DNA of 64,000 nt, taken from contig NZ_CANSMR010000003.1 of NCBI RefSeq assembly GCF_947648125.1, positions 372,001 through 436,000 on the forward strand, written 5' to 3'. Below, piece after piece: positions 44,689-52,904 of the stretch. The DNA is from an uncultured Bradyrhizobium sp. GTDB lineage: Bacteria > Pseudomonadota > Alphaproteobacteria > Rhizobiales > Xanthobacteraceae. Within the stretch, counting starts at the first letter, position 1; the number at the start of each line of letters is the position of its first letter. Both the position numbers and the translations under genes were made by a program. Below the pieces are notes generated by a model, which worked only from the letters and a program-made list of their open reading frames with translations, was not told where the DNA came from and searched no databases.

Positions 44689-44955
44689 TCAGCCGAACCG
44701 CAGCCGCGAACGCTCCCTCGCCTTCTCCGCCTCGATCTCGCGATCGCGCGCTGGCGCCGTGGTCTGCAACGAGATCAGGAGCCTGCGCGCGGCGTCCGAG
44801 ACCTCGGTCACGGCAAGGTTGAAGGCGGCCTCATTGGCCTGCGACGGCTTGTTGAAGCCGGACAGTTTGCGCACGAATTGCAGCGCCGAGGCGTGGATTT
44901 CGTCCTCGGTGGCGGGCGGCTCGAAGTTGAACAGCGTCTTGATATTGCGGCACAT
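44689..44955 (-). CDS. DUF2277-like protein
   Basis: An 87-residue soluble protein beginning MCRNIKTLFNFEPPAT, typical of DUF2277, with the conserved ALQFVRKLSGFNKPS motif in the middle. The function is unknown; homologues are widespread and stand alone. The start at 44955 fits the family better than one 7 residues upstream. Confidence 0.85.
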   Translation of the reverse strand: MCRNIKTLFNFEPPATEDEIHASALQFVRKLSGFNKPSQANEAAFNLAVTEVSDAARRLLISLQTTAPARDREIEAEKARERSRLRFG

Positions 44956-45074
44956 GTCGGTCTCCCTCGCCCGCACCTCGGGGCTCGTGTCTTAAAGACG
45001 ATCGGCTGCTGCAAAATACGACATCGTGGTCTATTCTGGCAGCCTCATCGTCCACGGCGCAAACGAGGTTCCGG

Positions 45075-45320
45075 ATGAGCCACGTGATCTATAAGGTCGT
45101 CCAGCACGATGGCGGCTGGGCCTATACCGTCAACGGGGTGTTCTCGGAGCCGTTTCCAACTCATGCCGCGGCGCTTGCCGCCGCCCGGCGCGCCGCCAAC
45201 GAACAGCGCGTTCCCGGACGCACCGAGGCGATCCAGTACGAGACCTCGGACGGCAAATGGCTGACCGAAACCGCCTCCGGCAATGACCGTCCCGAGACCG
45301 AGGTCGAGGACGGCCGCTAG
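45075..45320 (+). CDS. DUF2188-like small protein
   Basis: An 81-residue protein with the DUF2188 pattern: VIYKVVQHDGGWAYTVNG, FSEPFPTHAAALAAARRAA, then an acidic tail. No signal or membrane segment. Members are often linked to stress or general hypothetical operons; no function can be stated. It converges on the ArsR gene. Confidence 0.75.
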   Translation: MSHVIYKVVQHDGGWAYTVNGVFSEPFPTHAAALAAARRAANEQRVPGRTEAIQYETSDGKWLTETASGNDRPETEVEDGR

Positions 45321-45335
45321 CACGGTCTCGCGGCT

Positions 45336-46025
45336 TCAGAATGGAACCTGCACGCCGAGCCGATCGAAGAACGCCCGCCCCCGGTCGGTGATCCGCAACG
45401 CGCGCGGAATCCGATGCGGCGCAACGCCGCGCATCGCGACCAGCCGCGCCAGCACCGCATTGGCGAACGGACCTGCGAGATGCGGCACGCGCTCGGTCCA
45501 GTCATTGCAGAGCCGCAGATGCGGCTGCCGTGCCGGATCGAAATCGATCTCTTCGGCACGGCACCAGGCCAGCCCCTGCTCGGTCACGCGACCGTCGCGG
45601 CCGTCGATGAGGACGAGGCGGCGGCGCACCAGCGCATTCGACAGCAGCACGCCGAGCTGGCCCGCCAGATGATGGTAGCAGGTGCGCGATTGCCTGAGCT
45701 GCTCGGCGGGCATCGCCCGCTTGCGCCCGGCAGTGGCTTTCGCCGCAAGATCGACCAGGTTCTCGATCAACGCCGCGACGTCGTCGTCCCTGATCCGGTA
45801 ATATCTGAACCTGCCCTGTGCCCACACCGACAGCACGCGCGCATCCACCAGCTTCTGCAGATGCGCACTGGCGCCTTGCGGCGAAATGCCGGCCACCGCG
45901 GCAAGCTCGCCGGCCGGCAGCGCCTTGCCGTCGGCCAGCGCGCTGACCATGGCCTCGCGCACCGGATCGCCCAATGCCTCGGCGATCCGCGAAAATCCCG
46001 TCTGCACGGATTGGGATGATCTCAC
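45336..46025 (-). CDS. ArsR-family transcriptional regulator
   Basis: A 229-residue winged-helix regulator starting at GTG 46025, which has a strong GGAGGA site; a TTG at 46049 is the alternative. The HTH is at about 30-75 (GELAAVAGISPQGASAHLQKLVDARV) with the wing ending at FRYYRI. There is no clear cysteine metal site in the recognition helix, so it is not a standard metal-sensing ArsR; the long C-terminal half (about 100-229) may bind a ligand. Divergent from a SnoaL-like gene, with a triple half-site palindrome between. Confidence 0.85.
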   Translation of the reverse strand: MRSSQSVQTGFSRIAEALGDPVREAMVSALADGKALPAGELAAVAGISPQGASAHLQKLVDARVLSVWAQGRFRYYRIRDDDVAALIENLVDLAAKATAGRKRAMPAEQLRQSRTCYHHLAGQLGVLLSNALVRRRLVLIDGRDGRVTEQGLAWCRAEEIDFDPARQPHLRLCNDWTERVPHLAGPFANAVLARLVAMRGVAPHRIPRALRITDRGRAFFDRLGVQVPF

Positions 46026-46076
46026 TACATCGTCCTCCGGGTCGCGCAAGAACGTCCTAGCCGCATTCGCCGCGCC

Positions 46077-46104
46077 CTGAAACTCATTTCAGATTTTCCT
46101 GAAA
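46077..46104. promoter_or_regulatory. ArsR-type operator, three alternating half-sites
   Basis: CTGAAA (46077), TTTCAG (46087) and CTGAAA (46099) alternate, giving two inverted repeats, CTGAAA-N4-TTTCAG and TTTCAG-N6-CTGAAA. They lie between the ArsR start and the divergent SnoaL-like gene, suiting autoregulation and control of that gene. Confidence 0.6.
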
Positions 46105-46164
46105 CGTTGCGACGGCCTCTTCCGCTCAAATCGGCGCCATCAGACAAAGCGCAAGGGAACAATC

Positions 46165-46566
46165 ATGACAGAAGGCAGCGGCGACGCGGAACGTATCTAC
46201 AGGCTCTGGGACCAGGCCCTCGGCAACAAGGACCTCGAGGCAGCGCTGGCGCTCTATGCGCAAGACGCCTCGATCGAAAGCCCGCTGGTCCAGCATTTGA
46301 TGCAGGCCAAAGACGGGATCGTCCAGGGCCGCGACGCATTGCGCGAGTTCATCACGCGCGTGTTCCGCACCAACCCGCCGCAGCGACGGCGTTTCAAGCA
46401 GGGTTTCTTCAGCGACGGCCGAATTCTGACCTGGGAATATCCGCGCCGGTCTCCGGACGGCGACCAGATGGATCTCGTCGAGGTCATGGAGATCAAGGAC
46501 GGCCTGATCCAGCGTCACCGTGTCTATTGGGGATGGTACGCGCTGAACGTGCTAAGAGCGAGCTGA
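46165..46566 (+). CDS. SnoaL-like nuclear transport factor 2 protein
   Basis: A 133-residue NTF2/SnoaL-fold protein (ERIYRLWDQALGNKDLEAALALYAQDASIESP is the canonical first helix and strand). Such proteins bind or isomerise small molecules; the ligand here is unknown. The ATG at 46165 has AAGGGA upstream. It is divergent from the ArsR gene and followed by an alpha/beta hydrolase. Confidence 0.85.
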   Translation: MTEGSGDAERIYRLWDQALGNKDLEAALALYAQDASIESPLVQHLMQAKDGIVQGRDALREFITRVFRTNPPQRRRFKQGFFSDGRILTWEYPRRSPDGDQMDLVEVMEIKDGLIQRHRVYWGWYALNVLRAS

Positions 46567-46674
46567 ACACAGCTTCGCCAGCCGCGCGGCGCAGCTCTCG
46601 GACAACGCTTCCCCGTCATGCTAGGCTTGCGTCGAAGCGGCTGGACAAACGTGCCGCGCGTGGGGAGAAGCACC

Positions 46675-47736
46675 ATGATCCGTTTGTGCGCGGCGCTTCT
46701 GGCCGCCCTCGTCTCGATGTCGGTACCGGCCATGGCTGCAGATTACCCCACGCCGCAGGATGGCGAGTGGGTCGCGAAGGACTTCAAGTTTCACAGCGGC
46801 GAGGTGATGCCGGAACTGCGGCTGCACTACACCACGGTCGGCGCGCCGACCGGGCAGCCGGTGCTGGTGCTGCACGGCTCCGGCGGCTCGGCCGCCAGTA
46901 TGCTGACGCCGACCTTTGCCGGCCAGCTGTTCGGCCCGGGCCAGCCGCTCGACGCGACGAAATACTTCATCATCATCCCCGACGGCATCGGCCACGGCAA
47001 ATCGTCGAAGCCGTCGGATGCGATGCGCACGAGCTTTCCAAAATACGACTACAACGACATGGTCGACGCGCAGTACCGTCTGGTCACCGAAGGGCTCGGC
47101 ATCAAGCATCTGCGGCTCGTTATCGGCAATTCGATGGGCGGCATGCACACCTGGATCTGGGGCGTGCGCTATCCGCAGATGATGGACGCCCTGGTGCCGA
47201 TGGCTTCGCAACCGACTGCGGTGGCGGCGCGCAACTGGATCCTGCGGCGGACGATGCTGGAAACGATCCGCAACGATCCCGATTACAATGGCGGCAACTA
47301 CACGAGCCAGCCGCGGATGATGAAATACGCCATCGCAGCCTATCGCTTCGCCAGCGCCGGCGGCACGCTCGGCTATCAGACGCTGGCGCCGTCAGCGACG
47401 CAGGCCGACAAGATGGTCGATGACCAGCTGGCATTGCCGGTCACCGCAGACGCCAATGATTACATCTATCAATGGGAGGCCTCGCACGACTACGATCCGT
47501 CGGCGGGAATGGAGAAGATCGAAGCCACCCTGCTTGCGATCAACGCGGCCGACGATGAGCGCAATCCGCCGGAGACCGGCGTCACCGAGGCGGCGGTGAA
47601 GCGGATCAAGAACGGCAAGATTGATCTGATCCCGGCGAGCAGCGAGACCCGCGGCCACCTCACGACCGGCGATGCCAAATTCTATGCCAGGCAGTTGCAG
47701 GAGCTGCTGCAGACGGCGCCGCAACGAACGATGTAG
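46675..47736 (+). CDS. Exported alpha/beta hydrolase (homoserine O-acetyltransferase-like)
   Basis: A 353-residue alpha/beta hydrolase with a signal peptide (1-22, PAMAA). The nucleophile elbow reads GNSMGGMHTW (serine about 147), the oxyanion region HGSGGS is near 66, and the C-terminal histidine is likely in ETRGHLTT (about 328). The fold is that of the homoserine acetyltransferase-like group, but export argues against methionine synthesis. A GGGGAGAAG site precedes ATG 46675. It may belong to the ArsR regulon. Confidence 0.88.
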   Translation: MIRLCAALLAALVSMSVPAMAADYPTPQDGEWVAKDFKFHSGEVMPELRLHYTTVGAPTGQPVLVLHGSGGSAASMLTPTFAGQLFGPGQPLDATKYFIIIPDGIGHGKSSKPSDAMRTSFPKYDYNDMVDAQYRLVTEGLGIKHLRLVIGNSMGGMHTWIWGVRYPQMMDALVPMASQPTAVAARNWILRRTMLETIRNDPDYNGGNYTSQPRMMKYAIAAYRFASAGGTLGYQTLAPSATQADKMVDDQLALPVTADANDYIYQWEASHDYDPSAGMEKIEATLLAINAADDERNPPETGVTEAAVKRIKNGKIDLIPASSETRGHLTTGDAKFYARQLQELLQTAPQRTM

Positions 47737-47753
47737 CGATCGGGATCGAAGCG

Positions 47754-48101
47754 ATGTCCGCCAATCGGTTTCGGAGCATTGCGTTGAGCCTGCCCGAGGT
47801 CGCCCAAGGCGCGCATCACGGCACCGCCGACTTTCGCATCGGCAACCGCATCTTCGCAACGCTCGGCTATCCCGACAAGAATTGGGGCATGGTGAAGCTG
47901 ACGCCGGAGCAGCAGGCTGTCGTGGTCGAGGCCGAGCCGGAAATCTTCCGGCCGGTGCCGGGCGGCTGGGGCAAGAGCGGCAGCACCAATGTCCGGCTCA
48001 CCAAAGCCGATCAGGTGACGCTACGCAGCGCGCTCACAATGGCCCGCGACAATATCGCGGCAAAGCCCGCGAAGAAGGCACGCGCGAAGAAACCCGCCTG
48101 A
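47754..48101 (+). CDS. MmcQ/YjbR family protein
   Basis: A 115-residue protein of the YjbR/CyaY-like double-wing fold: FRSIALSLPEVAQGAHHGTADFRIGNRIFATLG is typical. The tail is lysine-rich (AKKARAKKPA). It starts 18 bp after the hydrolase stop. Family members may bind DNA, but the role is unproven. Confidence 0.85.
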   Translation: MSANRFRSIALSLPEVAQGAHHGTADFRIGNRIFATLGYPDKNWGMVKLTPEQQAVVVEAEPEIFRPVPGGWGKSGSTNVRLTKADQVTLRSALTMARDNIAAKPAKKARAKKPA

Positions 48102-48259
48102 GCATCACGATCCCGCACTGCATCACGGACAACAGCGCTGTCTCGCTGATTCTTTGGGCATGCATCTCGTGCGCGGTTCGTGCCTAATTGCACCAACATC
48201 GGATTCGCGCGCGAGACGATGCGCGCGTGTCACGCACAAGGTTGTCGCGGAGGGATGCG

Positions 48260-48613
48260 ATGCGAAGGCTCACGCATGGCGCGATGCTTGCGTGGCTCGC
48301 CATGACGGCGGGCGCAGCGCTGGCGTTCGACAACGGCCAATACGACAACGTGCCGCCCGATATCCGCGCCTGGTTCAAGAGTGTGATCGCGCCGAACGGC
48401 GTGCCGTGCTGCGATATCTCCGACGGCCATCGCACGAGCTATGACGTTCGGGGCGGCGCCTATTGGGTGCCGATCGAGGGCGAATGGATGATGGTGCCGG
48501 AGCGCGCGATCATCCGCGATCGCGGCAACCCGGTCGGTGAGGCCGTGGTGTGGTACGTGCACCACCGCGGCAACATCATCATCAGCTGCTTCGTTCCGGC
48601 GGACGCTGTCTGA
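48260..48613 (+). CDS. Small secreted hypothetical protein
   Basis: A 117-residue exported protein: a signal peptide at about 1-22, then a mature domain with a CC pair (GVPCCDISDGH) and one later cysteine (IISCFVP). GGAGGG precedes the ATG at 48260. No family recognised. Confidence 0.75.
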   Translation: MRRLTHGAMLAWLAMTAGAALAFDNGQYDNVPPDIRAWFKSVIAPNGVPCCDISDGHRTSYDVRGGAYWVPIEGEWMMVPERAIIRDRGNPVGEAVVWYVHHRGNIIISCFVPADAV

Positions 48614-48670
48614 GGCGCCGCCACGCAGTCGCGCCAATTTGAAACAGATACCTCCTGTTAACCTTACTTT

Positions 48671-48685
48671 TTAACCAATAATTAA
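48671..48685. promoter_or_regulatory. CtrA-type box
   Basis: TTAA-CCAATAA-TTAA matches the TTAA-N7-TTAA consensus of the cell-cycle regulator CtrA exactly. It lies 46 bp before the next gene. A further TTAACC is just upstream, in an AT-rich stretch. CtrA control is inferred from the motif only. Confidence 0.45.
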
Positions 48686-48730
48686 GGATGAGTTTGCGGG
48701 CGCCCTAAGGCGCGGCCTAGCGTCTGCACA

Positions 48731-49186
48731 ATGCTCCGTAATCGATTGGTGCGTGCCATGAGCTTTCGAAGGATGGCGTATCGAACATATGGGGTGCTGA
48801 TGGCGTCCCTTGGCGTTGCAGCACTGCTGCTTGCTTCCTCGACCGCGACCTATGCGAGATCCGGAACGGCGCCGCGCGGCACATTTTCCGCGCACCATCC
48901 GGCTTTCCGTCATCATGCGCGGGTGCCCGGCATCGTGTTGCCGGGGACGAGCGGATATTACGAGGACGCCGTCGCCGGCGTTCCCTTCGCCGCCGAGGTC
49001 CCGGCGCCGGCATCGAACGACGTTCGCTACACCTACACCCAGGACGTGCCCTGGGATTGGGCGCATCGATATCCTCCGGCCGTGGTGCCGTCGGATCGGC
49101 CCTACGTGTCGAGCTGCCCCACCGAGAGCGTGACGGTGCCCGGCCGCGACGGCGATCGCACCATCAACATCATCCGCTGCTACTGA
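48731..49186 (+). CDS. Secreted hypothetical protein
   Basis: A 151-residue exported protein. The hydrophobic signal segment (VLMASLGVAALLLASSTATYA) lies at about 22-42, so the start could also be the ATG at 48758 or 48800. The mature part is rich in prolines and aromatics and ends IRCY with two cysteines. No family recognised. A CtrA-type box lies upstream and a terminator follows the gene. Confidence 0.65.
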   Translation: MLRNRLVRAMSFRRMAYRTYGVLMASLGVAALLLASSTATYARSGTAPRGTFSAHHPAFRHHARVPGIVLPGTSGYYEDAVAGVPFAAEVPAPASNDVRYTYTQDVPWDWAHRYPPAVVPSDRPYVSSCPTESVTVPGRDGDRTINIIRCY

Positions 49187-49217
49187 CCGATCACTCGATC
49201 CGGATCGCGAAAACGAA

Positions 49218-49252
49218 AGAGGCCGCCCGCAAGGACGGCCTCTCGCATTTTT
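49218..49252. terminator. Intrinsic terminator between convergent genes
   Basis: An 8-bp stem AGAGGCCG/CGGCCTCT with a 10-base loop, followed by CGCATTTTT on the plus strand. It ends the secreted protein gene and, read the other way, may serve bfr. Confidence 0.75.
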
Positions 49253-49284
49253 GAAAGCCACTCTTCCGAGCGCGAAGCGGCCGA

Positions 49285-49773
49285 TCAGGACTCCTCGCCC
49301 TTCAGATGACCGACGTGCTTCTGGGTGTAGAGCTCAAGACCGATGCGCTTGATCAGGTCGAGCTGGGTCTCGAGGAAGTCGATGTGGTCTTCCTCATCCT
49401 TCATCAGCTTCTCGAACAGGTCGCGGCTGACATAGTCCTTGACGCCGTGGCAGTAGGTCGCCGCCTCCTGATAGAGCGTGCGGGCGCCGATCTCGGCGGC
49501 CAGGTCACACTCGATGATCTCCTTGACGTCCTGGCCGATCTTCAGCGGATCGAGCACCTGCAGGTTCGGGAAGCCGTCGAGGAACAGGATGCGATCGACG
49601 AATTTGTCGGCGTGCTCCATCTCCTCGATGGACTCCTTGCGCCAGACCTTGGCCATCTCCAGGAGGCCCCAATTGTTGAGCATCCGGTAGTGCAACCAGT
49701 ACTGATTGATGGCGGTCAGTTCGCTGCGCAGCCCCTTGTTCAGATAATCGATGACCTTCGGGTCGCCTTGCAT
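49285..49773 (-). CDS. bfr: Bacterioferritin
   Basis: A 162-residue heme-containing ferritin that oxidises Fe(II) and stores iron in a 24-mer. The ferroxidase ligands are in the [14 protein letters not shown] (E18), EEMEHADK (E51, H54) and DEEDHIDF segments, and the heme-binding methionine lies in the same second-helix region. The ATG at 49773 follows GGTGGAG. Release of stored iron needs the ferredoxin encoded 0.2 kb away. A perfect ICE box lies 42 bp upstream, so Irr probably controls it. Confidence 0.96.
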   Translation of the reverse strand: MQGDPKVIDYLNKGLRSELTAINQYWLHYRMLNNWGLLEMAKVWRKESIEEMEHADKFVDRILFLDGFPNLQVLDPLKIGQDVKEIIECDLAAEIGARTLYQEAATYCHGVKDYVSRDLFEKLMKDEEDHIDFLETQLDLIKRIGLELYTQKHVGHLKGEES

Positions 49774-49814
49774 GATCCACTCCACCTGTCGCGGCCAAAA
49801 CCGGCCAGCACTGA

Positions 49815-49833
49815 ATTTAGAACGCTTCTAAAT
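49815..49833. promoter_or_regulatory. ICE box (Irr-binding) upstream of bfr
   Basis: A perfect inverted repeat, TTTAGAA-CGC-TTCTAAA (49816-49832), the Rhizobiales iron control element to which the heme-dependent regulator Irr binds. It lies 43 bp upstream of the bfr start. This is the strongest of three such sites in the window. Confidence 0.8.
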
Positions 49834-49968
49834 CAGATTACCGGAGAGAGCAACCCTTCGCGGAAGCAGCGCGTGGATAACCGGACTTAGGGGATTTGGC
49901 GGAGGCAGAGCGTTTCCAGCGCCGTGACGGCCGGATCGCGTGAAGAAAATGCATTGAAACGGGAACGC

Positions 49969-49995
49969 TTCGGTTCTGCGTCGATCAGAACCGAA
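49969..49995. terminator. Hairpin after bfd
   Basis: A 10-bp perfect stem TTCGGTTCTG/CAGAACCGAA with a 7-base loop, just past the ferredoxin stop. It looks like a dispersed palindrome and may end the bfd transcript. The T-run is weak. Confidence 0.5.
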
Positions 49996-50001
49996 AATGG
50001 C

Positions 50002-50274
50002 CTAGCAGGCCGCGAGCGCGAATTCGGCCGGCTCGGCGTCTTCGTTGGCGGCGTGCGGATGGCCGCTGTGGGGGCAGCCGGAGCAGCAGGCCTTGGCGCA
50101 GGGGCCAAGCGCCTCGTCGATGATCGCCTTGATGGTGCGCGCGCAGCGGCCGCATTCGGCGCTACAGCCGAGGCAGCCATACACCTGCTTGGCATTTCGA
50201 GTGACAGACGCGCCGCCATTGACGGCATTGCGGACATCGTGGTCGCTGAGGACGTTACAGGAACAGACAATCAT
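50002..50274 (-). CDS. bfd: Bacterioferritin-associated ferredoxin
   Basis: A 90-residue [2Fe-2S] protein that donates electrons to bacterioferritin to release iron. The Bfd Fer2_BFD ligands are CSCNV (C4, C6) and CLGCSAEC (C-x2-C), as in the family. The tail is cysteine-rich (CAKACCSGCPHSG) and longer than in E. coli. The start at 50274 is the family MIVCSCNV; longer forms are not. It lies 115 bp downstream of an ICE-like element, a paired iron-release function with bfr. Confidence 0.9.
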   Translation of the reverse strand: MIVCSCNVLSDHDVRNAVNGGASVTRNAKQVYGCLGCSAECGRCARTIKAIIDEALGPCAKACCSGCPHSGHPHAANEDAEPAEFALAAC

Positions 50275-50658
50275 CAGAGGAGGCGGGTCCAACGGGTGAT
50301 GCTCGCCAATATGGATATTGTCGGCCCCGGCCGGATGCAAAAGGAAAAAGCCGTTCTTGTAGCAATTCCAAACTGATGCGGGATTCATATTGGAATGAAT
50401 CTAAATCGGCCGGCCCCGCCTTTCGGGAATGAGAAACCCGTCAGGCCGGTCTACCGGGCCAATCCCGGCTTCCACCGCCAAAAGCACCGGTTCACTGCGG
50501 CTACGAGCTTGTGCGTTGCAAGATATGCCAAAAGCTGCAAGCATTTGGACGCGAATACGGCAGCGTCGTTCATTGATCATTCAAGCGGAATATGGAACCC
50601 TCAGGCGAGACAGATCGCCAACGCACGCTGTCCCTGCTCCCGTGAGAAAGGTGAGGTC
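50275..50658. other. 384-bp gap holding the bfd leader and an ICE-like site
   Basis: It contains the bfd promoter region with an ICE-like element (50389-50405), and the promoter region of the next secreted protein gene. No further gene is convincing; a reading frame from 50395 runs through in frame with that gene but its N-terminal part is not protein-like. Confidence 0.6.
50389..50405. promoter_or_regulatory. ICE-like (Irr) element upstream of bfd
   Basis: On the minus strand TTTAGAT-TCA-TTCCAAT, an imperfect match to TTTAGAA-N3-TTCTAAA. It lies 115 bp from the bfd start, at a usual distance for an operator in a leader. Confidence 0.5.
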
Positions 50659-50964
50659 ATGAAGAAGACATTGCTGGCGCTTTGCGCCGCCGCCACTCTG
50701 GCGGTTTCGGCTGTGGCGGTGCCCGCCCCCGCCCAGGCACAACGCGGTGTCGCGGCTGGCGTCGCTGCGGGATTGATCGGTGGCGCCATCGTCGGTGGCG
50801 CGATCGCTTCGCAGAACGGCTATTACGGTCCGGGCTATGGCTACTACGCGCCCGGTCCGGCCTATGTCGCCGAGCCCGGTTACGGTCCCGATTGCTTCTG
50901 GCAGCGCCAGCGGTTCTGGGACGGCTACACCTGGCGTGTTCGCCGAGTGCGCGTTTGCGATTGA
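50659..50964 (+). CDS. Small secreted protein, paralogue 1
   Basis: A 101-residue exported protein: a signal peptide at 1-28 (PAQAQ), a glycine-rich hydrophobic stretch (GVAAGVAAGLIGGAIVGGA, about 30-48), a Gly/Tyr-rich segment and a C-terminal signature RFWDGYTWRVRRVRVCD. The next gene encodes a paralogue with the same layout. GAGG precedes the ATG at 50659. Function unknown. Confidence 0.8.
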   Translation: MKKTLLALCAAATLAVSAVAVPAPAQAQRGVAAGVAAGLIGGAIVGGAIASQNGYYGPGYGYYAPGPAYVAEPGYGPDCFWQRQRFWDGYTWRVRRVRVCD

Positions 50965-51201
50965 TCGCCGTTCATCTCGATTAATTCGAACCAGATGTCC
51001 CGGAAAACCGACTGTTTCTCCGGAACGTCTGCTGTAGAAGGCCAGAAAAAACCGCTTTTCTGCGCGATGAGCCTGCCGACGTTTACTTTCGGTTGACTGT
51101 TCTGCGCTGTTTAGCAAGACAGCAGTTCGAGATCAGCGTGTGAGTCACCTAAAACCCGGCGCCGAACCACGACGCCATCACCTTCCAGGAGAGCCAAAGA
51201 C

Positions 51202-51486
51202 ATGAAGAAGACTTTAGCTGCCCTTGTCGCCGTTACCACGCTTGCCGGTTCGCTGGCGGTTGCTCCGGCTGCCAAGGCTGGTGACGGCGGGGCCATCGCG
51301 GCCGGCGTTGCCGGTGGCCTGATCGGCGGCGCCCTGCTCGGCGGCGCGATCGCAGGCGCCCGTCCGGCCCCGGTCTATGTTGCACCGGCACCGGTTTACG
51401 TCGAAGAAGCTCCGTGCCGCTGGGTTCGTGAGCGCTTCTGGGACGGCTACGGCTGGCGCTTCCGTCGCATCCAGGTTTGCGACTGA
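51202..51486 (+). CDS. Small secreted protein, paralogue 2
   Basis: A 94-residue paralogue of the preceding gene: signal peptide (1-26), the glycine-rich segment (about 30-52, GGLIGGALLGGAIAG), a PVY-rich linker and the end RFWDGYGWRFRRIQVCD. It has its own promoter space (237 bp) and a strong terminator follows, so each copy may be expressed separately. Confidence 0.82.
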   Translation: MKKTLAALVAVTTLAGSLAVAPAAKAGDGGAIAAGVAGGLIGGALLGGAIAGARPAPVYVAPAPVYVEEAPCRWVRERFWDGYGWRFRRIQVCD

Positions 51487-51516
51487 TCCACCGACACGCT
51501 ATCAGCATCACCCTCG

Positions 51517-51548
51517 AAAACCCGGCCTCGCGGCCGGGTTTTTGTTTT
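51517..51548 (+). terminator. Strong intrinsic terminator
   Basis: A 10-bp perfect stem, AAACCCGGCC with GGCCGGGTTT, a 4-base loop and a following TTGTTTTT run. It ends paralogue 2, facing the convergent transglycosylase. Confidence 0.85.
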
Positions 51549-51571
51549 TCGCCACCAGGCAGGCTTAGCGA

Positions 51572-52804
51572 TCAGCGCTGCCCGTTCATCGCGCGCAGCA
51601 CCGCCTCGCTCGGCCAGCAATCGACCTTCAGCCCGGCCTGCTTCTGATAGGCGCCGAGCGCGGCGCGGGTCTGCATCCCGGCCTTGCCGTCGAGCTTGTC
51701 CTTGTAGAGACCGATCTTCGTCAGCTGCTGCTGCATCGCCTCCACATCGGCGGAGCGCAGCTGCTTCGACGCCGACCATGGCGTCGCGAATGGCTGCGGG
51801 CTCGTCATGCGGTCGGCGAGATGGCCGACGAACAGCACGTAGAGATCGGAGAAATTGTACTCCTTGATCACGAAGTAGTTCGGCGTGGTCAGAAACGCCG
51901 GACCGTAGACGCCTTCAGGCTGTAGCAGCGAGGCCGATTGCGCCTGCTCCGTGGCGCTGAGCCTCGCGCCGCGCACAGGCACGAAGCCTGCCCGCAGCCA
52001 CTGGCTGATCGGTTTGGTCACTTCGGGCACGCCCATCGTGCAATCGGCGTTGGCCGGCGCCTGCACCTCATAGGCCCAGCGCACGCCGGGCTGCCAGCCC
52101 TTGTTGACGAGCTGTTGCGCGGCGGAGGCGAGCGCGTCCGGCACCGAGTGCCAGATGTCCACCTTGCCGTCGCCGTCGAGGTCGACGCCGTGCTTGTAAT
52201 ACTCCGACGGCAGGAACTGGGTGTAGCCGGTCGCTCCCGCCCAGGACGAGCGCAGCTCCTTGCGCGTCACGGCGCCCTCGCCGAGGATCTTCAGCGCGAG
52301 GATGAACTCGGTGCGGTACTGATCCTTGCGGCGGCCGACATAGGCCTGCGTCGCCACCACACGCAGCGTGTCGTAGGGCAGCGAATAGCGGCCGTAGTCG
52401 GTCTCGCGGCCCCAAATCGCCAGCACGATGGTGGGGGGAACGCCGAACCGCTTCTCGATCGCATCGAGCGACGGACGATACTTCTGCAACAGCCGCTGCC
52501 CCTCCGCGGCGAGCCGCGCGATCGAAGCCTCCTTGATGTAGTCGGCCGGCACCTGCACGAACTCGGCCTGCGCCGGCGCGCCGGTCTTCGGACGTCCGGG
52601 AAGGATCAGGTCAGGCAGCTTGTAGTCGGGCTCGAGGCCGCGTGTCTCGCGATCGAAGGTCTCGCGCGACACGCCGGCCGCCTTGGCTTCCGGCCACAGC
52701 GAGGCGATGAACTGGGTGAACGCGGCGTCGGCGGCGTATGCGGGCCGTTGCAGCGGCGCACACAGCAGCACCGCGCATGCGACGATGGTGGCTGGCCATT
52801 TCAT
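51572..52804 (-). CDS. Lytic murein transglycosylase (MltB-like) with PG-binding domain
   Basis: A 410-residue exported enzyme that cleaves peptidoglycan with formation of 1,6-anhydro ends. A signal peptide (1-24) is followed by an SLT2/MltB catalytic domain: the catalytic glutamate is probably in AIWGRETDYGR (about 135), with GATGYTQFLPSEY and the DGDGKVDIW segment. A C-terminal peptidoglycan-binding repeat (about 350-410, LQQQLTKIGLYKDKLDGKAG) follows. AGGTGAG precedes ATG 52804, directly against the edge of a palindromic repeat. Confidence 0.9.
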   Translation of the reverse strand: MKWPATIVACAVLLCAPLQRPAYAADAAFTQFIASLWPEAKAAGVSRETFDRETRGLEPDYKLPDLILPGRPKTGAPAQAEFVQVPADYIKEASIARLAAEGQRLLQKYRPSLDAIEKRFGVPPTIVLAIWGRETDYGRYSLPYDTLRVVATQAYVGRRKDQYRTEFILALKILGEGAVTRKELRSSWAGATGYTQFLPSEYYKHGVDLDGDGKVDIWHSVPDALASAAQQLVNKGWQPGVRWAYEVQAPANADCTMGVPEVTKPISQWLRAGFVPVRGARLSATEQAQSASLLQPEGVYGPAFLTTPNYFVIKEYNFSDLYVLFVGHLADRMTSPQPFATPWSASKQLRSADVEAMQQQLTKIGLYKDKLDGKAGMQTRAALGAYQKQAGLKVDCWPSEAVLRAMNGQR

Positions 52805-52816
52805 GATCGATCTCAC

Positions 52817-52891
52817 CTAGTGTCCCGAATCCGAAGTTCGTATCATTCGCCGCACCTTCGGAGCGAACTTCGGATTCGATAAGGACACTAG
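52817..52891. repeat. Extended palindromic element 1
   Basis: A 75-bp palindrome: outer arms CTAGTGTCC/GGACACTAG and inner arms CGAATCCGAAGTTCG with its complement. Its CTAG end directly abuts the ribosome-binding site of the transglycosylase. It has the form of a dispersed intergenic repeat (REP/MITE-like). Confidence 0.75.
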
Positions 52892-52904
52892 CAAACTTAT
52901 GATT

